Source of the DNA: Halorhabdus sp. CBA1104
GTDB lineage: Archaea > Halobacteriota > Halobacteria > Halobacteriales > Haloarculaceae
Direction: 5' to 3'
Length of the DNA: 64,000 nt
Assembly (NCBI RefSeq): GCF_009690625.1
Contig: NZ_CP033878.1
Span: 806,001 to 870,000 of the forward strand
Under the pieces are notes generated by a model. That model was not told the DNA's origin. It saw only the letters and a list, made by a program, of their open reading frames with translations, and ran no database searches. This document shows, piece by piece, positions 35,192-43,474 of the stretch (position 1 is its first letter; every line of letters begins with the position of its first letter). Both the position numbers and the translations under genes were made by a program.

Positions 35192-36066
35192 CTACCGATT
35201 CGATTTCCGCTTTTGCTTTGGATGGTTGGCGATAAACACGCTCGTGTTGTCGGGGACGTCCTCAGTCACCCAGGAGTTCGCACCGATGCTCACGTGATCG
35301 CCAACCTCGACCGTTCCGAGTACGTTGCTTCCGGCGCCGATAACGACGTGGTCGCCAATATTGGGGTGGCGATCGTAGTCTTTCGCGAGCATGTGGCCCT
35401 CGCCTTCTTCCTCTTCTTCGAAGTGGAGCGTGCCTAGCGTGACGTTCTGGTAGATTCGGACCCAGTTACCGACCGTCGCGGTCTCGCCGATGACGACGCC
35501 CGATCCGTGATCGATGAAAATGTACTCGCCAATCTCGGCGCCAGGGTGGATATCGATCCCTGTCTCGGTTCTCGCGTACTCAGCCAGTTCCCGGGCGTAG
35601 GCGAAAATATCTTCTTCGTAGAGGAAATGAGCCACGCGGTGGGTCAGTACAGCGTGAAACCCGGGGTACGATCGGATGATCTCGCAGTAGCTCTTTGCTG
35701 CTGGATCGCCCTTGTAGGCGGCTTCGACGTCTTTTTGAGGGCGCGTCGAATTGCCGGCAACTCCTCGAGCGTTCTGTCGACGATCGCGGCCACGGTATCC
35801 GCGTCGTGGTCCGAATAGGCCGAGATACCTTTCTGCATGCAGCGACCGAGTGCAGTCAGGCGAGTGTGGGTCTTCTCGGGATCGTCCAGCAACTCGGTCG
35901 CGTTCCAGCATCTGGGGAACAAAAGCTGTTTGAGAAGCGGGGGTTCCTCACGCAGAAACTCACGGGGTGGATACGTCCGTGAGGAATCCGTTGGAAACGG
36001 CGATTCGTCCGTTCGATACGAGTCGACGAGTTCTCTGTGGACGTCACCGGTGTACTCGTATTTCAT
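35192..36066 (-). pseudogene. cysE: Serine O-acetyltransferase, one frameshift
   Basis: The N-terminal frame starts at 36066 (MKYEYTGDVHRELVDSYRTD) and runs to IRRALK. The frame then shifts in the A-run (T at 35732-35736 on the plus strand) and continues KDVEAAYKGDPAAKSY. Repaired length is 291 residues. The catalytic half has HRVAHFLYEE, IDIHPGAEIGEYIFIDHGSG, VGNWVRIYQNVTLG and the left-handed beta-helix hexapeptides (IGDHVVIGAGSNVLG). It acetylates serine for cysteine synthesis. The EpsC-like layout suits a member with a helical N-terminal domain. The break is likely a base-call error. Confidence 0.9.
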
Positions 36067-36079
36067 TGGGTAGGTCTAA

Positions 36080-36426
36080 TTAGAGCCGAACAAAATTCGT
36101 TGCGCTGTCGGCCGATAGACGACAGTCTGATTGACGGTTCTGGAGAAACGTTTCACACCGCTGGTTCCCGAGCGCGAACAGGTCGTCGATGAAACCCGGA
36201 TCGCGGTCGATTTTCGTCGAGGAGTGGAACCGCTTGCCCATCTCGATCCGGTGGACGTTGGTCTGGGAGGACTCCGCTTCCGGGAGTTTCCGTCTGTGAC
36301 CCACTCGTTGAGCTGCCCGCTGCATTCCAGTTCCGCCACACTCTCCGCGGAGAACCATGGGTCTTCGAAGACGAGCAACTCATTACGAGTCAGTTCCGGC
36401 TCGCTCACTGCGAAGTCATCACTCAT
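36080..36426 (-). pseudogene. Conserved-looking small protein, unknown, one frameshift
   Basis: The first frame begins at 36426 (MSDDFAVSEPELTRNELLVF) and reads to LNEWVTDG. After one missing base at 36287-36291 it continues KLPEAESSQTNVHRIEMGKR and ends at 36080. Repaired length is 115 residues. It is acidic and soluble, with a well-formed codon pattern in both halves. I do not recognise the family. It ends 13 bp before the cysE start on the same strand, so the two probably share a transcript and the protein may have a sulfur-related role (inference from position only). Confidence 0.6.
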
Positions 36427-36618
36427 CTCGAGTGTCTTTGCGGCCACGACGGATAATGCTAGCTCATGATAAGTCGGGCGGGACACCTTCGAACATCCGG
36501 GAGGCACTGTCACACCTGCGAGTAGTGACACTCGATCGCCAGGCGACCAGCCTTGTCATCTTCGTGTCACCCTGCAAGTGACCATACTGTTTAGCGGCGG
36601 GCTATCGTAACACGACAC

Positions 36619-37404
36619 ATGCTTTCGGCGTTCACGCCCGAACTGATCGGGGTCATGGCGGTTGTCATCGTCGTCGCTGGCGCAGTGAACGGCCTGGCTG
36701 GCTTCGGCTTCGCCCTCGTCGGGACGATGGCGCTGGCGACGGCCATCGATCCGACGACAGCCGTCGTGTTCATGATCGCGCCGATCCTGGGCGTGAACCT
36801 CTCGTTGCTGGGGGACCTCTCTGTCGAGGACGTGCGAACCTGTGGGCGTCGATTCTGGCCACTGATTGGCGCCGCGCTGATCGGGACACTGGTCGGATTG
36901 GTCGTCCTCGATCGCGTCCCACAAGGTCCACTGAAGCTCAGCTTGGGCGTCATCTCGCTGGGATTCGTCCTCAGCGCCCAGCAAATCGTCCCGATTCCGG
37001 GGCTCGACCGCGCCAAAGAAGGCTGTGTCGTCGAATCGACACCCGGCATGCTCGGTGTGGGTGCCGTCTCGGGACTCCTCTTTGGCGGCACGAACGTCGG
37101 CGTCCAGCTAGTGGCGTATCTCCGGAGTTGCAACCTCTCTCACGGGCTGTTCGTCGGGGTCGTGGCGATGGTCTTTCTGGGACTCAACGGCGTCCGGATC
37201 GGCGCAGCCGGCCTACTTGGACTCTATCCGAGCCTCGGAGTCGCCGTGGCCTCGTTCGTGGCGGTTGGCCCGGCTGTCGTCGGCGTCGCCGTCGGAAAGC
37301 GACTGCGCGCGGTCGTCGGCGAGCGCGGACGAGGGTTCATCGTCCGCAGTTTACTGACCGTGATCGGTCTCCGGCTCGTGAGTGGTGGGCTCGGGATCGC
37401 GTGA
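36619..37404 (+). CDS. TauE/SafE-family membrane exporter
   Basis: 261 residues with about eight hydrophobic segments, in the two-repeat layout of TauE/SafE (N-terminal AGAVNGLAGFGFALVGTMAL and second-half SGLLFGGTNVGVQLVAYL, both with the Gly-rich helix). The family exports sulfite, sulfoacetate or similar anions. It is divergent from the cysE group 550 bp away and may serve the same sulfur pathway. No partner gene follows on the same strand except a phosphatase 110 bp later. Confidence 0.8.
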   Translation: MLSAFTPELIGVMAVVIVVAGAVNGLAGFGFALVGTMALATAIDPTTAVVFMIAPILGVNLSLLGDLSVEDVRTCGRRFWPLIGAALIGTLVGLVVLDRVPQGPLKLSLGVISLGFVLSAQQIVPIPGLDRAKEGCVVESTPGMLGVGAVSGLLFGGTNVGVQLVAYLRSCNLSHGLFVGVVAMVFLGLNGVRIGAAGLLGLYPSLGVAVASFVAVGPAVVGVAVGKRLRAVVGERGRGFIVRSLLTVIGLRLVSGGLGIA

Positions 37405-37514
37405 GCGCCCGCGCCAACGCGACACCGTCTTCGACTGTTTGGGACTCGCGTTCAGTGGTCCGTCAGCGGCTATCGAGCGCCAGTGATAACCCGATTCGCT
37501 GTCAATCGGCAAGT

Positions 37515-38342
37515 ATGGACGCCCCATCGGAGCTAACGACCGCCCACGAGAGTGCGCTCAAAGCGGGTTCGATCATCGACGATCGGGTCGGGACTGATTT
37601 TCGGGCGGCCGAGGCGACTGTTGCCAAAGAAAGCGGAAACGACCTCGTGACCGACGTCGATCGGAACTGCCAGGCCGCGATCGTCGAGACGATTCGCGAT
37701 CGGTTTCCGGACGACCGAATCGTCGGTGAGGAGGACGACCAGCCCAATGCGACCGGCGACGGTCGCGAGTGGATCGTCGATCCGATCGACGGGACGGCCA
37801 ACTTCGCGACTGGCTTTCCCTACTACTGTGTCTCGATCGCGTTGCACGTCGATGGCGATCCCACAGTCGGTGTCGTCCACTCACCTGAGACGGCACTCGG
37901 AGAAACGTTCTACGCCGTTGTGGGTGAGGGCGCGTACTGTAGCACCACCCAGGACCTTGCTGGGGAACCGATCCACGTCAGCGATCACGACACGCTCGAT
38001 GGCGCACTCGTCCAGGCGCGGCTCAGCGAACGGAGTGCCGCCCGGCGAGCCCGGGATCTGGCGGTCGTCGTCCCACTGCTCGAACGCGGAGTGAAACTTC
38101 GACGCACGGCGAGTACAGCGTTGAACCTCTGTCAGGTTGCGACTGGCAACGCCGATGGCTACGTCGTGGGATCGAGTAACGTCTGGGACTTCGCCGCCGG
38201 GGAATTGCTCGTCGACGAAGCCGGCGGGACCGTCAACCGACGGGAGACGACACCGATGGACGCACAGGTGATTGCTTCCAACGGCCACATTCAGTCGGCA
38301 CTCGAAGGATTGGTCGAACACACGACTGGTCGCGGGCGATAA
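37515..38342 (+). CDS. Inositol monophosphatase/FBPase-family phosphatase
   Basis: 275 residues from the ATG at 37515; the frame is open far upstream within the TauE gene but is a shadow there. Metal site: IVGEEDD, WIVDPIDGTANFATG and VWDFAAGELLVDEAGG, all intact. Archaeal enzymes of this type can act on inositol phosphate and fructose-1,6-bisphosphate. Length is typical. A proper promoter is not evident. Confidence 0.88.
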   Translation: MDAPSELTTAHESALKAGSIIDDRVGTDFRAAEATVAKESGNDLVTDVDRNCQAAIVETIRDRFPDDRIVGEEDDQPNATGDGREWIVDPIDGTANFATGFPYYCVSIALHVDGDPTVGVVHSPETALGETFYAVVGEGAYCSTTQDLAGEPIHVSDHDTLDGALVQARLSERSAARRARDLAVVVPLLERGVKLRRTASTALNLCQVATGNADGYVVGSSNVWDFAAGELLVDEAGGTVNRRETTPMDAQVIASNGHIQSALEGLVEHTTGRGR

Positions 38343-38391
38343 CCCTCAGCCGACGCGAAACACGTAACTCCCCACCGGTCGACATCCCGAT

Positions 38392-39393
38392 GTGGCGACG
38401 CCCCTTCGATTCCGGCGTTCGGACGAACGCTGGACTGGCGGCCGTGTACGTTCGGACCTCTATGCCGCGCTCGATGCAAATATCGGCGCGACGATGGACA
38501 CGCCGTGGTACCGCCAGCCGGAGGGCTACGACGCGCGCCGATTCGATATGGACAACGGCGACGTCGCGCTGTTCGTCTGGGACGACAACCGTGGGTACTG
38601 GATGGGTAACACGGAGACTCCCAGAGCCCTCTGGGACACCGAGAAGTACACCTTCACCGAAGTGGCCGACCCGATCGCCGAGTGGGCCGAGCGGGAACTC
38701 CTCGCTCATCTCCACGAGGAAGCTCCGTGGCTGGAAGCGTACCCGCACATCTCGACGTTTTTCCTGCCGGTCCTGCTCTCGAAAGATGGGCGACATACCA
38801 CCCGGGAGTTCTTCTATGAACACGCCGCGGGCTTTCCCCATTCCTCGCGGGAGGCAGGCCTCTCTTATTACGAAGAGTTCCTCGCGACCGATCCGTTCGA
38901 CGACCGGTACGTGATGGCAGCGAAACTCGGGACGGCCAAACAACTCGATCTGACGCGCATGAGCGCGGCGATGAGCGAGTTCACCGTCGCGAAACTGCTG
39001 CTCGACGCGGGGTACGACGTCACTCCCGAGATCGACGTGACGACGGGCCACGCGATCGACTTTCGGGCCGACCGTGACGGAACCGGGCATCTGGTCGAAG
39101 TGACGCGTCCGCTCGCGCCCAGCGACCGCAGCGCGGGATCGGCTGTGAAGTCGATCCGTGAGACCGTCCAGACAAAGACGTCCGGCCAGTTGCAGCGCCA
39201 CGGTGGTGGTGTCACGCTGTTCGTCGATTGTTCGTCCTTCGACGATGGAGAGTGGCAGGCGCTCCGTGCGGACCGACCTGACGTCGGCCACCGTCCGGCG
39301 GTCGTCTTCCGTGTCTGTCCCGGCGAGGAGACAGCCGCCTATCCGATCGGGTCGGTCCCGATCGATCTCCCGTCGTCCGTCACAGACGCCTAA
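38392..39393 (+). CDS. DUF5784 haloarchaeal protein
   Basis: 333 residues with a GTG start. The protein is soluble and acidic, rich in aromatic residues (NRGYWMGNTETPRALWDTEK). It has a later segment LLLDAGYDVTPEIDVTTGHAIDFRAD that resembles the core of restriction-like nucleases (E-x-D and Asp-Phe-Arg strands), followed by LVEVTRP. A nuclease-type fold is therefore possible but unproven. It is a known haloarchaeal family without assigned function. It lies upstream of the UDG-like gene. Confidence 0.75.
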   Translation: MATPLRFRRSDERWTGGRVRSDLYAALDANIGATMDTPWYRQPEGYDARRFDMDNGDVALFVWDDNRGYWMGNTETPRALWDTEKYTFTEVADPIAEWAERELLAHLHEEAPWLEAYPHISTFFLPVLLSKDGRHTTREFFYEHAAGFPHSSREAGLSYYEEFLATDPFDDRYVMAAKLGTAKQLDLTRMSAAMSEFTVAKLLLDAGYDVTPEIDVTTGHAIDFRADRDGTGHLVEVTRPLAPSDRSAGSAVKSIRETVQTKTSGQLQRHGGGVTLFVDCSSFDDGEWQALRADRPDVGHRPAVVFRVCPGEETAAYPIGSVPIDLPSSVTDA

Positions 39394-39469
39394 TCTGGAG
39401 GTGAGTCCTGTCCGAGGTCGGACAACTAGCGTAGCTTTGCCGTCCCGGAACTGAGCCGGAATCGAGACG

Positions 39470-40126
39470 TTGATGCTTTCGACGGGCCGATGGTCCGGCG
39501 TGACCTACGTCGCTGACGAACAATCGAATCCGTTCGGCGTCGAGCCCGATTGTGATCGGTTCGTTCCCGGCTTCGGTGACGTCGAAGCGGACTTTCACGT
39601 CATCGGTGATCATCCTGGCGTCCACGGCGGCGTCACCTCGGGCGTGCCGTTCACCGAAACTGACGATGCCAAGGCCTTCCAGCGGGCGCTGGTGCGAGCT
39701 GGGTTGCTGGACAAAACTGGGACGCCGCCGACGGTCGACCGGACGTATTTCTCGTATCTGCACCTGTGTGTCCCGGATCGGACGCCAACCGAGGCCGAGT
39801 ACGACCGATATGCCACGTTCGCCGAGGCTGAGATCAGGGCTATCACCGCCCACGTCCTCCTCCCGGTCGGCGAGCGTGCGACCCAGTGGGTGTTCGAGAA
39901 CATGACGACCAGATCGACCGACGAGATCGACATGCAGGCATTGCACGCCACCGAGGTCCTCGGTAGTGGGTGGCTCGTCTATCCCGTCGCCGAACCGGCG
40001 ACGTGGACCGACGACGACGGGCAGCAACTCAGTGAGGCACTGATCGAGCTTCAGGAGCGCGATTATCGCCGTGAGGCTGATCTGGGCCGGCTGGTCGGCG
40101 GTGACGATCCTTATTTCGTTCGGTAG
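39470..40126 (+). CDS. Uracil-DNA-glycosylase-superfamily-like protein
   Basis: 218 residues (a start at 39473 is equally possible). The beginning SNPFGVEPDCDRFVPGFGDV, followed by ADFHVIGDHPGVHGG, follows the layout of haloarchaeal UDG-family proteins, where motif A sits after the NPFG...C segment. The usual GEAPG is replaced by GDHPG, and no iron-sulfur cysteine set is seen. VLLPVGERATQWVF may be the later conserved strand. Glycosylase activity is therefore uncertain. It may act with the preceding DUF5784 gene. Confidence 0.6.
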   Translation: MMLSTGRWSGVTYVADEQSNPFGVEPDCDRFVPGFGDVEADFHVIGDHPGVHGGVTSGVPFTETDDAKAFQRALVRAGLLDKTGTPPTVDRTYFSYLHLCVPDRTPTEAEYDRYATFAEAEIRAITAHVLLPVGERATQWVFENMTTRSTDEIDMQALHATEVLGSGWLVYPVAEPATWTDDDGQQLSEALIELQERDYRREADLGRLVGGDDPYFVR

Positions 40127-40186
40127 CCGATGTCTGGATGCGCGCCGAAAAGACCGCCAACCGACCGTAGCCGATCGCTTGTACCC

Positions 40187-41569
40187 TTAGAACTCTCCCA
40201 AGAACTCGGCGAAGTCTCCCGTCAGGAAAGTCGCGTACTCCTGGATGCCGAGGATCAACGAGACGATCAGCACGATCAAGACCGGCACGCGGACAGTCCA
40301 CAGCCAGACCGACCCGATCGCGCCGAACCGACCGATGCCTTTGCTCAGCTCGCCGAGCGCTTCGTCTGCATGCACCCAGACGACGAGGGTGACGAGTAAA
40401 ATCCCGCCCGTCAACAGCAGGATCTTCGCCGCGAGGATGTCATAGAGATCGACCATGACGGTGTCGATCGTGACTGGCGCACCGAGCAGGAATATCAACC
40501 CGCCGATGATCGCCGTTGCAGTGAATCGATCGAAGCCGAATTCGTCGATCGCATAGGAGACGACAACCTCGATGAGGCTGATCGCCGAGGATAGGGCCGC
40601 CATCGCGACGGTGCCGAAAAACAGCACGCCGACGACTGTTCCCAGGGGAATGCTCCCGAGGGCTTTGGCGACGCTGACGAAGATGGCCCCCGCCCCCGGA
40701 TCAGCTGGGCTGACGTCTGCCGAGAACAGGATCGGGAAGACGATGAGGCCGGTCAGGATCGAAATGCCCGTATTGAACACGACGATGCTCGCCCCGTCGA
40801 CACCGAGGTTCTCGTCTTCGGACAGATACGACGCATACGTGATCATCACGCCCATCCCAAGCGAGAGTGTGAAGAATGCCTGGCCAGCAGCCGCAGGCAC
40901 GATACTCTGCCAGTTAGCCAGCAAGTATCCCAGATCCGGCGACAGGTAGTAGCTGTAGGCTTCGGCCGCACCCGACAGCGTGAACGCGTAGACGGCAAGC
41001 GCCGCGAAGATCACGATGATGGCCGGCACCATGATCTTCACACCCAGTTCGATCCCTCGCTGGACGCCCAGCGCGACGATCCCGACGACCAGTAGCATGA
41101 ACAGCCCGTGGAACAACAACGCGTCCCAGCCAACGGAGATTTCGCCGAAGTATTGGGCTGCCATCGATGGTGCGCCCTCTGCCACGTCACCCGTGTAGCC
41201 CCCGCTCGCGCTCCCGAGGATGTATCGCATGACCCATCCACCAACGACACTGTAATAGGACATGATGACGAATCCGATGAAGACGAACAGGCCGCCGAGA
41301 TACTTCCATGCACCCCCGGCGAATTCGCGGATTGCACCGACCGTGTTCAGCCCCGTCTTCCGGCCGACGACGAACTCGACCATCATCGCCGGGAAGCCGA
41401 TCAAGAGGACGAACGCCAGGTACATGACGAGGAACGCCGCCCCACCCTCCTGACCGACCTGGAAGGGGAACCGCCAGATGTTGCCAAGCCCGACGGCACT
41501 CCCCACTGCCGCCAGGATGAATCCGATTCGTGTCGACCACGTTTCACGTTCTGCACCACTCGTACTCAT
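40187..41569 (-). CDS. Sodium-dependent SNF-family transporter
   Basis: 460 residues, about eleven or twelve hydrophobic helices. Helix 1 has AAVGSAVGLGNIWRFPFQVG, the sodium/substrate site of the LeuT fold. FTLSLGMGVMITYASYL lies in the helix 6-8 region. It imports an amino acid or similar compound with Na+. Length is typical of short archaeal members. No partner genes are nearby. Confidence 0.9.
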   Translation of the reverse strand: MSTSGAERETWSTRIGFILAAVGSAVGLGNIWRFPFQVGQEGGAAFLVMYLAFVLLIGFPAMMVEFVVGRKTGLNTVGAIREFAGGAWKYLGGLFVFIGFVIMSYYSVVGGWVMRYILGSASGGYTGDVAEGAPSMAAQYFGEISVGWDALLFHGLFMLLVVGIVALGVQRGIELGVKIMVPAIIVIFAALAVYAFTLSGAAEAYSYYLSPDLGYLLANWQSIVPAAAGQAFFTLSLGMGVMITYASYLSEDENLGVDGASIVVFNTGISILTGLIVFPILFSADVSPADPGAGAIFVSVAKALGSIPLGTVVGVLFFGTVAMAALSSAISLIEVVVSYAIDEFGFDRFTATAIIGGLIFLLGAPVTIDTVMVDLYDILAAKILLLTGGILLVTLVVWVHADEALGELSKGIGRFGAIGSVWLWTVRVPVLIVLIVSLILGIQEYATFLTGDFAEFLGEF

Positions 41570-41738
41570 ACACTGGGAGCCTTTCCCAGCCCCGTAAATT
41601 AAAACGTCGATATTTGCCGGGATTTGTCAGGGGAATAGTGTGACGATTTTCGAGGACGTATGGGGGACAGATACACAACCGTTCAAAATTGAATCTCGGA
41701 CAGCCGTTGGTGCTTGTCTCCTCTCCCACGACTGCCAC

Positions 41739-42452
41739 TCAGGAGTCACCGGACACCGGGATGGCCCCTCCGGTGGTCGGGGTGGCGGCGTCGCTAGCCA
41801 GGAATTGGATCACCTCGGCGATCTCACTGGGATCGGTCCACGCCTCGAAGTCAGCATCAGGCATCGATTCTCGATTGGCTGGCGTGTCGATTACGCCCGG
41901 CATGATCGCGTTCGCCCGAACGACGCCCTCGTTCTCGGCGGCGATCGACTCGGTTAGCAACCGCACGGCGGCTTTCGAAGCGCGATAGAGGGCATCGCCT
42001 TTCCCGCCTTCGAGCGACGAGCGCGAGGCCACAGTGACGATCGAGCCTTCGCTGTCTTGGAGGTGTGGCAGGGCGTGTTTCGTCGCGAGAAAGGCTGTCC
42101 GGACGTTGACGTCGAACAGCAACTCGAAGGTCCCGATGTCGGTCCCTTCGACGGGATCGCCACCGCGCCAGGTACCAGCGACGGCGACGAGGGCGTCTAA
42201 TCGACCGTGCGTTTCGACCACCGTCTCGATTGCCGACTCGACGGCCCGCTCGTCGGTGAAGTCGACCACGTGCGTCGAGAGCCGCGTCGAATCACTGGCG
42301 AGCATGTGGGCATCGTCGTCCGGGGCGATGACGTCTGCCGCGGCGACCGTCGCCCCGGCATCGAGGAACGCCTCGGCGGTGGCACTCCCGAGTGCGCCGC
42401 CCGCACCCGTGACCAAAACGACTCGATCGCGAAAGTCGTATTCGACTCCCAT
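41739..42452 (-). CDS. Short-chain dehydrogenase/reductase
   Basis: 237 residues from the ATG at 42452 (MGVEYDFRDRVVLVTGAGGA), which fits the promoter at 42474-42484. It has the NAD(P) motif VTGAGGALGSATAEAF, the catalytic Ser in VTVASRSSLEGG and YRASK (Tyr-x3-Lys). It is a classical SDR of unknown substrate. Its C-terminus ends in the usual GGAIPVSGD. It is divergent from the ABC transporter. Confidence 0.88.
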   Translation of the reverse strand: MGVEYDFRDRVVLVTGAGGALGSATAEAFLDAGATVAAADVIAPDDDAHMLASDSTRLSTHVVDFTDERAVESAIETVVETHGRLDALVAVAGTWRGGDPVEGTDIGTFELLFDVNVRTAFLATKHALPHLQDSEGSIVTVASRSSLEGGKGDALYRASKAAVRLLTESIAAENEGVVRANAIMPGVIDTPANRESMPDADFEAWTDPSEIAEVIQFLASDAATPTTGGAIPVSGDS

Positions 42453-42473
42453 TGGATGATAATTACACGCACA

Positions 42474-42484
42474 CAAGATAAAGC
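42474..42484 (-). promoter_or_regulatory. TATA box of the SDR gene
   Basis: The minus strand reads GCTTTATCTTG, about 22-32 bp before the ATG at 42452. The spacing suits a leaderless transcript and supports this start over the one at 42476. Confidence 0.55.
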
Positions 42485-42551
42485 TACGCCGACCAGTCCG
42501 GACCGCCGGAGAGCCAAAGTATAGGGGCTTGGACCTGCTACCTGTAGGCGA

Positions 42552-43472
42552 ATGATCGAGGTCCGAGACCTGCGCAAGGAATACGGTGACTTTGCGGCCG
42601 TGGAGGGAAGCACGTTCTCCGTCGAGCGCGGTGAGGTCTTCGGCATCATCGGCCCAAACGGCGCGGGCAAGACGACGACGCTGAAGATGCTGGCGGGCCT
42701 CATCGAACCGACCGATGGTACTGTTCAGGTGGCGGGCCTAGACACCGACGACGCCGACATGAAACGCCAGCTGGGCTTTCTCCCCGAAGAATCCCCGCTT
42801 TACGAGGAGATGACCCCCGTCTCGTATCTCTCTTTTTTCGCCGATCTCTACGACGTCCCCGATAATGTGGCGACCCGTCGAATGCACGAGACGCTCGACC
42901 GGCTCGATTTGGACCACCGTGACAGACAACTCGGTGACATGTCGAAGGGGATGAAACGCAAGGTCGCCATTGCCCGGTCGCTCATCAACGACCCCGACGT
43001 GCTCGTCTACGACGAACCGGCGAGTGGGCTGGATCCGTTGACGACGAATTTCATCATCGACTTCACGACCGAACTCGCCGAAGAGGGCAAGACGATCGTC
43101 TTTAGCGCGCACAATCTCTATCACGTCCAGAGTATCTGTGACCGCGTTGCGATCATGAACGAAGGCGAGATTGTCGCTCGCGGACCGCTCTCGAAACTTC
43201 GCGAGGAACACGGCGAGACGACCTATCACGTCTACACGTCCGTCGAAGTGCCCGGAAGCGTTCGGGAAAACGGCAGCTACAAACGCAGCGTCACCTCGAT
43301 GCAGGCCGTCGAGCAAACCCGTGAGGCCGCTGCCGACCGTGACGGTGACGTCATCGATATCAGGACCGAAGAGTCCAGCCTCGAAGAGGTGTTCCTGAAC
43401 GTCGCCAACCCGGACCGGGCCGAGTCAGCAACCGCGACACCAGACGACCAGAGCGCCGAACCGGAGGCCTAA
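42552..43472 (+). CDS. ABC exporter ATPase (NatA-like)
   Basis: 306 residues. Walker A is GPNGAGKTTTLKML, the signature is LGDMSKGMKRKVAIARSL, Walker B is DVLVYDEPASGLDP, and the H-loop is in VFSAHNLYH. The C-terminal 80 residues form the extra domain seen in ABC-2/NatA exporters. Two permease genes follow within 2 bp and by overlap, so this is a complete exporter. The cargo is unknown; NatAB-type sodium or antibiotic efflux are options. Confidence 0.92.
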   Translation: MIEVRDLRKEYGDFAAVEGSTFSVERGEVFGIIGPNGAGKTTTLKMLAGLIEPTDGTVQVAGLDTDDADMKRQLGFLPEESPLYEEMTPVSYLSFFADLYDVPDNVATRRMHETLDRLDLDHRDRQLGDMSKGMKRKVAIARSLINDPDVLVYDEPASGLDPLTTNFIIDFTTELAEEGKTIVFSAHNLYHVQSICDRVAIMNEGEIVARGPLSKLREEHGETTYHVYTSVEVPGSVRENGSYKRSVTSMQAVEQTREAAADRDGDVIDIRTEESSLEEVFLNVANPDRAESATATPDDQSAEPEA

Positions 43473-43474
43473 CC

